A program made the position numbers and the translations under genes. The notes beneath the pieces are model-generated. The model made no database searches. It had not been told where the DNA came from and saw only the letters and a list, made by a program, of their open reading frames with translations. A DNA stretch of 64,000 nt from NCBI GenBank assembly GCA_023014365.1, contig JAEBUN010000001.1:1178001-1242000 (forward strand). Reading direction: 5' to 3'. Source of the DNA: Lepiota brunneoincarnata. Its lineage: Eukaryota; Basidiomycota; Agaricomycetes; Agaricales; Agaricaceae. Below are positions 9,893-20,124 of the stretch, piece after piece. The first letter of the stretch is position 1. Each line of letters begins with the position of its first letter.

Positions 9893-12336
9893 CTCTCAAT
9901 CCAGACTATTCATAACAGTTTGCAGAAAATCAAACTGGACACACTCTGAAAACCTTCCAATGTGACAAAGGGGGTGAATATATGGGATCAAACTTTATCA
10001 AGTTCCTTGATGATTGTGGCATTACTAGACAATATACTGTATGAAATATGTAGGCCACAAACAGAACACTTAATGAAAGGATCACAGCTATGATCTCAGA
10101 AGCTAATCTGTCAAAGGGGTACTGGGGTGAATGTCTTGCTGCACTTGTTCATGTTTGGAATCGCTGTCCCACATCTGTACTGCCAAGTATGACACCATAT
10201 GAGGCATGGTATGGCAAGAAACCTGATGTCAGTCATCTTAGAGTTTGGGGGTGTATTGCATATGTCCATACCCAAAAGGATAAAAGGTCACCACTTGGAA
10301 GTCATATGGAAAAGTGTGTATTCATTGGGTATCCTGAAGGATATAAGGGGTGGAAATTTTACAATGCTGTTACAAAGAAAACAGTTATCAGTGAACGTAC
10401 AGAGTTTGATGAGCATGTTGGTTTAAATGGTCCTCTCCATCACCAATTGCAACCTAATGATATAAATGATAAGGAACCTGTTCCACCAGCCCCTGAACCA
10501 ATCCTGGTACCACTCACTGACCCATTGACTCCATGTGTACAAATACCACCAACTGGACAAGTTGAAGCAAATGATAAACTGGATGATGATATCAGAGAAG
10601 GCCTACCAAGTGAACCTGAAATTGACTCTAGACCAATTGCTATTTGAAAGCCCAAATGGAATGTGGCACACCCACTAGGATATTGGAAGCATAGAGAGCC
10701 TAAACCACTGGTCACTGACTCAGAATCAGAGGATGAGCAACAGAATGCTCAGGTTAGCTAAGGGATGGAACCACAGTCATACTCTAAGGCATTGGAGCAA
10801 CCAAATGGTGAGGGTGATAAATGGCATGAGGCAGCACTGGAGGAGATTAATGCCCACCTCACAAATGGAACTTGGTCACTTGTACCACTGCCTCCAGGGG
10901 AGAAAGCAATTGGGTCTAAATGGGTGTTCAAGGTTAAACACAATGCAGATGGCTCTATAGAGCATTACAAAGCCCATATTGTAGCAAAGAGATTTAGTCA
11001 GCAACCAGGACAAGATTATTTTGAAACCTTTGCATCAACTATGCATCAGAGTACCATCCGAACTATACTTGCTCTGGCTGCTATTGAAACCTAAATCTGC
11101 GTACTGTGGACATATCTCATGCTTTTATCAATAGTGATATTGATGCTGAAGTATATATGAAGCAGCCAGAAGGGTTTGAGCAAGGGGGTTCAGAGTATGT
11201 TTGTAAACTGAACAAGTCCCTATATGGGTTAAAGCAGTCACCTTGTCTGTGGAGTGAAAAACTTGCAACTGTAATGGAAGGAATGAATTTCCAGAGGTTG
11301 CACAGTGATCCATCAGTTTACCTCTATGCCTGGGATGATGTACAGGTAATCATCCCTGTGTTTGTGGATGACATCACAATTGCATCAAAATCTGTTGAGA
11401 AAATGGACCAGTTTGTGGAGGAATTATCTTCACATTTCAAATTGAGGGACCTGGGTGAAACATCATTCTTATTGGGTGTTGAAATCAAACAAGATAGGCA
11501 ACAGCACATATTGACATTGTCCCAATGTCAATATATTCTAAAGAAGTTGGAAGAGTTTGGAATGACAGAGTGCAAACCACGAACAACACCCATGATACCT
11601 AATAAGGTCCTTACACTAGATGACTGTCCAAAAACTCCAGAGGAAAAGCAAAAGATGGTTAATATCCCTTACATGAATGCTGTTGGCTCTCATGTATTTG
11701 GCCACTACAACACATCCAGACATTGCTTATGCTGTAGGGGTACTAGCACGCTTCAATGCTAACCCTGGAATGGCTCATTGGTCAGCTGTTAAACACTTGT
11801 TCTGATACTTAAGAGGTACATTGGACTATAAGCTCACATATGGATCTGACTCCAGTATTGGCGATAGGATGTTTGTGACATATTGTGATGCTGATCATGG
11901 AGGAGACAAGGACTCTTGCAAATCCACAACAGGATACTTGGTGAAGCTGGGTCAGGGGGTTGTGTGTTGGAGAAGCAAGCTTCAACCTGTAGTCACCAAG
12001 TCAACTACTGAAGCAGAGTATGTGGTTGGGAATGAAGCTGGAAAAGAAATCCTGTGGATGCAAAAATTGCTAGGAGAGCTTGGATATACTCCATGTGCCC
12101 CATCAGTACTATACACTGATAGCCAGTCTGCAATGTCTGTTGCCAAAAACCCTGATCACCATGGGAGGATGAAACACTTGGACATGGGTTATTATTGGTT
12201 GAGGGAGAAGGTGGCAATGAAAAAGCTACAGCTTGAGCACCTGTCTACTGATGACATGCCAGCTGATCTGCTTACAAAACCTCTTGCCCAAGTCAAAGTG
12301 GAGAAGTTCTGTGATCTTATAGGTTTAAGGAAATGA
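9893..12336 (+). pseudogene. Ty1/copia pol: integrase, RT and RNase H, broken
   Basis: Copia-type Pol in order. The integrase end (CDKGGEY, then NRTLNERI) lies at 9950-10080 with two stops near 10046-10055. The copia integrase C-terminal module (MTPYEAWYGKKPDVSHLRVWG) is at 10190-10260. Reverse transcriptase (SKWVFKVKHNADGSIEHYKA, GLKQSPCLW, and FVDDITIAS as the YVDD-type active site) spans 10765-11720. RNase H (CDADHGGDKDSCKSTTGYL; YTDSQSAM) runs to 12336. The RT is broken by a stop/frame change near 11094 and another frame change near 11690. A TGA at 11803-11805 stands where FRYLRGT expects Arg. No protease is visible. It shares orientation with gag at 6939. Confidence 0.88.
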
Positions 12337-12436
12337 TGGAATAGGAAGTTGGATAAGTGAAGGTGTGCAGTGGATCAGGGGGTTGTGCATTGGTGATCCA
12401 CTACACAAATTAAAGAAGTGTTCTATCAGGGGGTTG

Positions 12437-12774
12437 TGTTAAATAAAGTGACAGATCACTTATTAGTTAGTAACAAATTATAATATATAAGTAATTAGTT
12501 GTTATGTACACCCATCCCTTGGGGATGTCAATTAGTGGACACCAAGTTTCACACCTCATGTCCATTTTGACAGGATGGGACCTTAGACTAGCCAAATCCT
12601 ACTATGTGAAGGGGAGTTACATACGAAGAACCTTTACACTTGACCAAATCAGTAGGCTTATCAAATCACACTATTATTAACAACATGTGAATACATCAGT
12701 GATTGTTGATCAACTTGAGCTAGTGACTAGTGATCAGTGTGTCACTGATACTATTGACTCTACTCAGTTCAACA
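12437..12774 (+). repeat. Copia 3' LTR, 338 bp
   Basis: Starts TGTTAAATAAAG directly after a purine-rich tract (ATCAGGGGGTTG) and ends GTTCAACA. The same G-rich motif also occurs 52 bp upstream at 12374-12387. The 3' end is identical to the LTR tails at 6746-6900, identifying the element's right boundary. Confidence 0.8.
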
Positions 12775-13018
12775 GCAAATTCTTCTGAGTTCTCTAGAGT
12801 TTGACATGGGAAACAGATTTGAAATTGGAGCTAAAATGAATAAAGAATTTTCGAAAAACTTAGAGTCCCCTCATATAAGAGACGATGGACTGGAATTAGT
12901 GGTTGCAATCCCCATCACAGTCTCCCTCACTGTCTGTTCCTTTGAGTTCATCCTCACAATATCTAAATTCTTTGTCATGGCCTTCGCAACAAACAGTGTC
13001 ACTGATCCCAAATGACCC

Positions 13019-14052
13019 TTGATCAGCATCGACTTACCCAAGGGAGTTGTGATCGGTATCAATCTCCCTCACGTCCGAATTTCTCATCCAATGTACTGGC
13101 GTATACTTGCATCTGGCCCAAAGGAGAAACATCATTGGATCACGTTCACTCCGTGTGCATTCCAGGAGTATCTGATTTACGATCGGAACATTCAGAACCA
13201 GGACTCAAAGCATCTGTGGGACCCTCCAGTGGGGTACAAGGAGTTTGCTACATATTTCAATCAACAGCCGATTCCTCACAAGCTGGTCGAATGGGACCAT
13301 GAGGGGAACTCATTCTTTTGGCCTGAGGGAGGGGTGCAAATAACTAAATCCCTCCTTGACCTCAGCCCCTACAGCCAGTCTTCCCCTCCTTTCAAACACG
13401 ACTCTCTTATCCAACTTGGCCTCATGCTTCCTAACGGCCAGCTGGAGGTTGACCGGATCCTTGCTCTGTCCCGGAACCTCCTCTTTTCACCTTCTGTTTC
13501 CCTTTTGCCCTCATCGGACAACCCTTCCCACGGTATCCCCCTTTCGCGCCACTCGTCCAAAAACGCTCGGAAAACCGCGCCCGACTCGTCTCGCAACCAT
13601 ACTCCAAGGGCCGTGATGGACCCTTAGTTTCCTGAGCCCCTCGGAGGAACGTCCCTGTCAAGCCTCGACCATCTAATGACTCCCGAAACTCGACCCCTGA
13701 TATCACGCTCGCTGACACCCCCCTAATCGAAAGCGTGGAGAGTTTCTCCAAGATGCTCGTGGCGGCGTATAACTCGTCCCAGGATTCAATTAAATCCTTG
13801 TCCCTCAACTCGGTTCCCCCTATCGCCATCAACCCCAAGCTCCTCAATAAGACTCCTTCAAGACCTGACCCTCAGGACGCCGCTCAGAACAACAGTAAAA
13901 TTTCCAGTAAAGAAAAGGCATCCGGAGGGGAAGGGGACCAAGCCGGGGTACCGTTCGAGGACATTGAAGACATCATTGACTACAATATGGACAATGAACA
14001 CCTCGTTGGTGACGGAGGTGATCGTAACGACGCGGGGATAGGAAGAGCCTAG
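13019..14052 (+). pseudogene. Transposon-associated ORF pair of unknown function
   Basis: Two adjacent frames lie between the copia LTR and the TGTAGC repeat. The first (13019-13627) is tryptophan/proline-rich with GINLPHVRISHPMYWRIL and HKLVEWDHEGNSFFW. The second (13735-14052) carries an acidic end with FEDIEDIIDYNMDNEHL. Between them the frame is closed by stops near 13625 and 13723. A purine-rich stretch and an LTR-like TG end follow at 14080-14090, so these may be the internal coding remains of a non-canonical LTR element truncated on its left by copia. I recognise no catalytic domain. Confidence 0.4.
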
Positions 14053-14079
14053 AGTGTCCCTTCTCCCTTAGGGACACTC
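14052..14079. other. Stem-loop just after the ORF stop
   Basis: Perfect 8-9 bp stem AGTGTCCC/GGGACACT around a 10-nt loop, immediately 3' of the stop at 14052. It could be a 3'-end or RNA-structure element of the putative retroelement; no function is shown. Confidence 0.5.
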
Positions 14080-14089
14080 GGAGGGCGTA

Positions 14090-14363
14090 TGTAGCAGATC
14101 GGCTACCCTTCCGTCACTCATGTGACCAACACTAGGCTTTATGTTTATTTTCTTATTGTTTCCCCTCTCGCCTACAGCGGTAAACACTGTAGATAGATAA
14201 AAGGGCCGTTGAGACCTGTTTCGACTTGGACTCAGACTTATACGAAGGTACGATTGTTGATAACCGTCACCTTTCATTCGTGTTAAGTTTCTAAGTGTGA
14301 CGCGACTTGACTAGCTCATCTCGTCGTCACAATGAGTGACGGAAGGGTAGCCGAACCGCTACA
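14090..14363. repeat. 274-bp element with 32-bp terminal inverted repeats
   Basis: Left end TGTAGCAGATCGGCTACCCT (14090 on) and right end (to 14363) are inverted copies over 32 bp with two mismatches; the inner 21 bp, GGCTACCC...GTCACTCAT, are perfect. No target duplication is evident. An internal LTR-like ending CGTCACA falls at 14331, so an alternative reading is a 242-bp LTR (14090-14331) followed by an inverted scrap of its own start. It lies directly upstream of the transcription-factor gene. Confidence 0.7.
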
Positions 14364-14542
14364 CCTTCCCCCCTCCACTATGGTTGCCCCTATACTTCCT
14401 GCCATGCCCTCCGCGAGGCATTCAATCGACCTCAAGGCCAATAGAGAAGTTAAACGTATACGAAATCATAGAGGTGGGTACTAGTGGCACGGGTTGAAAT
14501 GATACAAGTCTGCTGACGATCTTGCTAACAACTTAGGGATTA

Positions 14543-17500
14543 TGCCATTGCTACCCCAGACGATATACTGTTCCCTCTGCCCAGCGAAATTCACCAGTGC
14601 CGCCCATCTCAATCGACACCTTCGCTCACGTCTGTCATCCTTGTTCAATTGAGCCTACTTCCAAACTTATCTTCTTGCTATAGACACAAATGAACGCTCA
14701 CATATATGCAATGTAGGTCTTCATTACCCAAATTCCAGAATGAACGCTGACACCCTTCGGCAAGACATGTCACGCAGGGTTTACGCGCAGTGATGTGCTT
14801 ACTCATCATAAACAAATTTGCAGGGGTTCGTGAGTGGCGTTAACATTTACTGATCTTCGGATGTTCACCTAACTTCCATTCCAATCTCCAGTCAAAACGC
14901 GAACAGGTCGCGGCGAAAGTCTTGCCAGGTACGCTTTGGAATCCTTGTATATATCTCTACCGATATAAATGATTTTCAGGCATGTGCTAAAACAAAGGTC
15001 AAGTGTGATCTGCAAAATCCCTGTTCCAATTGCTCTGGCCGGAAAACGGAATGTGTTTTTATCAATGATCCCGAAGTGTCGAGAAACAAACGCAACGCAG
15101 CCAAGAAAGCGGCTCAACAATCAGCAGCTAAAGGGTCCGTCGGTTCAACGTCAACAACTTCGCCTGCGAAAGAATGGAAAACGGGGTGTTAGTGGTTTGG
15201 TGATGCGAGCGCGACAGCGTCCGTCTGTCACTGAGGCTTCAACCCAGATTCTGTAGGTAGTGTAGTGAAATCAGGTAGAAAATGAGCAATTTAAATAAAA
15301 CCGCTCAACGCGTGCACTTGAGACGATGTGAGACAACGAGGGGACATGTTCTGAACAAACTCCGATAGCTGGGACGTCGAGACGAGGCGAAACGAAGCGA
15401 AACGAAGCAAGATAGAGAGAAAGAGAGAGAGAGAGCAAGAAAGAGACTTGAGATGTGAGTTAAGATCGTTGTTAACTGAGGTCCTACAGAATACATGCAG
15501 TTTATATACTCTAGGGACTGTGGAGCTCGTGTATGTTCCGGAAAATTTACAAACAATATTAAAGAAACAAATGGAGAAGGAATAAGGATGAGGAGGAAAG
15601 AATGCATAAGAGAATCAGAAAATACCAACTACCGTTCATTTAGAATGTCCTAGATTTCCATCATATTCTTCAGGCAGTGTTCCTCATTCATTACCGAGGA
15701 ACAGAGAATGGAGAGATGGGTCAGGAGGAGGGGGGGGAAATATTACTGATCCGAAATAATTTGATCCGAAAGCCACATGTTTCCTTTTTAGGAAAATCGT
15801 CGTATCGGTGCTTGTCGAGGCTCGTCCGAAATTCGTAATGGAGAGGTGGTTTGCTCGGCTACGCGAGCAGCCGGGTAGCCACCTCTACACCTGCCTCCAC
15901 GAACTGAACAATGTCCTCCCCCCGTTATCCTTCTCTTTACACCAGCAACGATATCACCCCGTCACCCACGCTTTCATTAGACAGTCAGTTGGTTCCTCTA
16001 CCCCCACTCGATCTTCCGGGCCTCTTAGCATCATCATCGACTTCCTCCATAGCCTCATCTCGATCATCTCCTCGGTCCGACCTTTTTGAAACTCGTGGAG
16101 AATTTACTCAGCCATTCGAGGTCGCGACCTTTGATACCTTAATCTTGGACAACCAGCTCAGTCGGCTGTTTCCTAATCATACTTTCGAGGGTTTTAACTT
16201 GGAACAGGCGATCTCGCCATGTTCTCCACCCTCTGCTCCTATACATGACTTATCGGGTTGGTTGGACGGAGGCGATATGTTCCCGAGGTTCAACAGCGCT
16301 GATGTCTTCCCCTACCCACAAAGTGTCCGGCTGGGTGACCAAGAGTTCAGGGCGGATTATACTTCTCTAGCATCAGCCGAACCACTCAATACACCGCCTT
16401 CACAGCTCGGCCCCACAGCAAACCCAGCGGGAGCTTCATTCGATTCATCGGCGCTTACAAGCCCTCTCGAACCCACGGCCGAGGACTTAGAGCATTATTG
16501 TATGTTTATTTTCCCTAATGCAGGTATAGACTATTAATTTGACCTCCACCGCATAGTATACCTCTTTTTCTCTGCGTTTAGCACTCAAATTCCGATTATT
16601 CACCCTTCGACATGGAAGTCCGAAGGCAAACCCTAGATCCTTATCCGTGCTATGCAAGCATGTGGGGCCCTCTTTGTCAAAACAAGGACTCCAGTCAACT
16701 TCATCAATAATACTCTAGTAACAACGCGGGATACCCTTATCTTGGAATTTGTAAGCTCTCGGACCACCTCTTCCGTGTAACCGGTCGCTCACAAATATCT
16801 CAAGTCCAACAGCGGCTCTGATCTGGGTCAACAGATAAATCTTGTTATTTCTGTTGTTCTGTTGCAGACAATTGGCCTCTTCCATCAGAAACCGGATCAA
16901 AGGGTTTCATCCAACGTGTACCATGGCATGCTCGTGATGGTGCGCAATTACGGCCCTCTGATTAAGCGATTCGACGCTTATGCAAGTTCTGTTACCTTCT
17001 AGATGATACGTAGCACCGGCCTAATTGGTCGGATCGCCTCATGGGTCCCGCCGGATCTAAGCGATGCAAGCAGCTTGGACAAGGCCTGGAAGGCTTGGGC
17101 ACAGTATGAGACTGTCAAGCGGTGAGTTATGTGTCTATGTATAATCAATGGAGTTTTCACTCATTTTTATTTGGCAGGGCGCTTCTGGTCTCCTACCTTC
17201 ATGACTGCTGTCACTGCTTGTATTTCTCGATGTCCCCCTCATTCCAACCCAGTGAATTCGACCTCAATCTACCATGCGATGATGGTCTATGGGCCGTGGG
17301 TAGCGCAGCACAATGGCTCCAAATCATCAAAACGCCTTCTCCATATGGACTGGGTTTGGCGCGGCTTTCCGGGTTCGGCATGCAGCGCGCTTTAGCGATA
17401 CTAGGCGAGATACAGCCACCGGGGGTCTCCCCAGTACTAAATCCGTTCGCCCACTTCATCCTTATCCACACCATTCTTCGCAACCTCTGTGCTTCAAGTG

Positions 17501-17949
17501 CTCGAAACCACTCCGATGCCTCCGCCGCTAATACCCCTCCCGGTGACAACGGAATCAAGGAGGCTGCGTTTTCAGCGCAGTATGCACTCCACACTTGGTT
17601 GCAAATGTGGATGAATAGTCCTGATGCGGTCCGCTACGAGAACAGCCGAGAGGAGCCTCCGTTTATCTACAACGCCCTTCCGTTTTACTGGCTCGCCCAG
17701 GTCTCATTAATGGCGATACAGGACGATATCGGCCTAGACCTCAAACATATGGACCGCAAAAGTGAGGGGCGATATCGCCTCATGAAGGAGTGGCTTGATC
17801 GTATCAAGACCCACCTTCGTAGTGGGATACAGATCCCGACGCAACTATGGGATGAATTGATGAGGATCCGTGTACAACTCCAGCAACGACCGGACCAAAG
17901 CCATGCTGGGCATGATAGTGGTCTGACGGCTTTCTTCCCTACAAGCTAG
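14543..17949 (+). CDS. C2H2 + Zn2Cys6 fungal transcription factor
   Basis: Likely nuclear regulator with three zinc modules. Exon 1 encodes YCSLCPAKFTSAAHLNRHLRSH (finger 1). After an intron the linker TNERSHICN leads to a C2HC finger (C-N-T-C...TRSDVLTHHKQIC). Further spliced exons encode a Zn2Cys6 cluster, KSCQACAKTKVKCD then NPCSNCSGRKTEC, near 14920-15060. Ser/Pro-rich sequence at 15911-16530 may hold activation segments. The C-terminal exon from about 17180 carries a fungal-specific transcription-factor domain (SYLHDCCHCLYF; LPCDDGLW) to the stop at 17949. Introns in the finger region splice cleanly. In-frame stops appear at 16634-16636 (GKP-stop-ILIRAM) and 17000-17002, so the gene may be broken or contain unrecognised introns. 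15250-15790 looks like inserted non-coding sequence. The start is the ATG of MPLLPQTIY. Confidence 0.75.
15371..15444. repeat. Purine-rich microsatellite
   Basis: GAAACGAAGC-type decamers followed by a GA-rich run (GAGAGAAAGAGAGAGAGAGAG) inside the long non-coding stretch (15250-15790) of the transcription-factor gene. Confidence 0.75.
15842..15886. repeat. 45-bp nested palindrome
   Basis: AGAGGTGG at 15842-15849 pairs with CCACCTCT at 15879-15886. Inside, TGCTCG (15852-15857) pairs with CGAGCA (15864-15869). An alternative GGCTA/TAGCC pairing is also possible. It is strong enough to fold as a cruciform or RNA hairpin, and may be the footprint or end of a small mobile element. Confidence 0.7.
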
Positions 17950-18953
17950 AGCTCGCCGATTAATTTATTTGACGAGGGTTATTCATTTGGGTGTATCCTT
18001 AGGTTATTATCCGCCTCCCCACTTGCTTTTGCATTAGGGTTCGCATTATTTTAGTTCTGTATTGTATTTCTAACATATCTTGGGCATCTAGGATTACATC
18101 TGATAGATTACGCACATGTACTACTTTTATTGCTTGAATGTTCACATAGAATGAGATATACTCGATCGTTCCCACTGACCACCCTCAACGAAAGCATACT
18201 GTTAGTACGGCCTAAGATAGATCTTGCTCTTGACATGACAAGGATGATTCAGAATCCCACAGCAATTATCTATTTCATTGTCAACAAAATTTCTCAAGCG
18301 GAGCCGAAAGTAAATCTCAGAGGGTAAGGAAGAGTCGTCAACCTCGCCTAAGCGAGTCGTACTCATTAAAATCAGGTTTTTTTTTGGAATCATTGAATAT
18401 CGAGCAACGGCCGAACACCGATAATGGAGCAAGAACCCCACTCACCTGATTGGCAACAAGCGGGGGGACCCAGGTAAAGGAGTCGGTTGTCCCAGAGTAA
18501 AGTCGACATACCACGACATGTCAAGAATGCACCGTGATATTTCCTAGCTCTGGGTTTTCTTTTTACTCTTGAAGGATGGAAGACTCGAAAGAGTCAATGG
18601 CACTGTGTCGACGGTAGGAGGGGCCGATACGACCAGCGTGGCAAGCCTTCGTGAAGAGAAGGAGTTTTAGAATTTGGGCTGGCTTATATGTTGAACGTCG
18701 GAGTTTGCGGGGTTAGCCGATATTGTGATGCGTAAAGTACGCGCTCATTTCAATGGCCATTGACCCCTGCTGATTACTCTCGCATTGACAATCACCAAGT
18801 TTCTCAGCATATTTTTCTATTCATTTCCATGTATTGGAATACATGGGATGACCCATCTGACTTGGGAATATTGACGTCATTTACGCATCACATGAGAAAC
18901 ATCCATTCCCTCCAGCTTGGCCGTTACTACCCACCGCCATCTACTCTTCCACG
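17950..18953. other. Intergenic region, no gene seen
   Basis: AT-rich spacer with only short, unsupported ORFs. It would contain the terminator of the regulator gene and the promoter of the GFA-type gene. No repeats were recognised. Confidence 0.5.
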
Positions 18954-19681
18954 ATGCCAGTCGAACTAAAGGGAAGCTGTCACTGCGGTGCTGTCAAGTA
19001 CAGCGTGCAGTCTAGCACTCCAATCCCATACCAGGTGGCGTACAATTACCCGAAGCGATTCACTCACACCTTTTCTGACATGTTAAGGAAAGCTCTGTCT
19101 TTGCTCCATCTGTCGCAAACTCGGTGGTGTGGGTGGTTCCGTCAATCTTGGTGGACACACCGAAACCCTCAAAGTGGATGGAAAAGAAAACCTTAGGTAA
19201 AGTTGTTGTTAAGTATCCCCCGATCTCTGGGCTTTGGGGATCGACTCCGGTTGTCATAGTGTTTATCATGCCGTTCTGGACCGAGGTACTCCTAAAGAGC
19301 GCCGAGCATCTTCGGAGCGCAATTTCTGCAAACACTGCGGGAGCATGCTCTGGTTGTTTGACAAAGAATGGTTTGTTGCTCGTTACATGCATGCCGTGAT
19401 TATTAACCCCTCCCTCTCCCGACCCACAGGCCTGAGTTGATCCACCCTTTTGCGTCATCAATTGATTCACCCGAGCTCGAGTCTCCAGAGACTATGGTAA
19501 GATACATATATAACCAGGTCATCATAAACAATAGCCCTAATATAACGACGTAGGTTTGCGTCAAGTTGGACTCCAAACCTCGATACGTGCGTCTTCCTGA
19601 AGGAAACAAGGAGTTGTACCAGGACTATGGCCCAGATTCGTTGGAAGGATGGCATAAGAAGAATAGCCTTTACAAGAAATA
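18954..19681 (+). CDS. GFA/CENP-V family glutathione-linked enzyme
   Basis: Small zinc-binding protein of the glutathione-dependent formaldehyde-activating (GFA) fold. The start is the ATG of MPVELKGSCHCGAVKYSV. After a short intron comes CLCSICRKLGG, then after another intron YHAVLDRGTPKERR and FCKHCGSMLWLFDKEW, then PELIHPFASSIDSPE, and a last exon ending NSLYKK-stop at 19681. The three Cys groups (CHC, CxxC, CxxC) are the expected zinc ligands. Introns splice in phase at about 19034-19084, 19197-19258, 19379-19430 and 19498-19554. Family members act on S-hydroxymethylglutathione-like adducts or are of unknown substrate; the reaction here is not known. I saw no lesion in the spliced frame. 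Confidence 0.85.
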
Positions 19682-19822
19682 GTTTGCAAATTTTGTAAGA
19701 AACAATATGACCATTCCGTCTTCCCAACGAATCGTGCGGTTTAACTCCCCGCCCACATTCATCCAACCCCATGGTCTAAAGATTCCGGCCAGGAGATATC
19801 AGCCCCACCCTGGACGACAGAT

Positions 19823-19980
19823 AATGCCAATTCTCGCAATCTCTGAAGATCACCCCCAAAACAGAATCTCCAGGGGGAATGACTGATACCTCTGAGCTTT
19901 AAACCCATGTCTCCATCAATCGCTGCGTGGTCGATAAAAATAAGGCATTGTTTCAATCTCCTCAGACTGATGCAGCATTC
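19823..19980. repeat. Dispersed repeat, copy 1
   Basis: Diverged direct copy of 22250-22435. Shared blocks include CAATTCTCGC(A/G)ATCTCTGA, TCCAGG, AATGACTGATA and CTGATGCAG. The reverse strand of copy 2 reads open for about 45 codons (for example FIDYVSTDRVDPTPGFEAQS), so it may be a relic of a coding family. The two copies flank the broken NOL8-like gene. Confidence 0.6.
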
Positions 19981-20124
19981 ATTCCAGTACCAGCTGTTCT
20001 TTCTTCCTCTGCAATCGCACATACACCATTGAAGATTGTAAATCCAGCCAAGCACCAGAAATTTATATTTGCATCAAACTTGACAGAACAGGTTTGGTCC
20101 GCCGTTGAGCGTTATTTGTCAAAA

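Noticed and set aside
14332..14363. Promoter element of the transcription-factor gene
   Set aside because: The sequence is better explained as the right terminal inverted repeat of the 274-bp element.
14380..14450. Upstream ATG (MVAPILPAMPSARH) as start of the transcription factor
   Set aside because: It would need an extra intron to join finger 1. The ATG at 14543 directly precedes the finger and fits better, though the longer form is not excluded.
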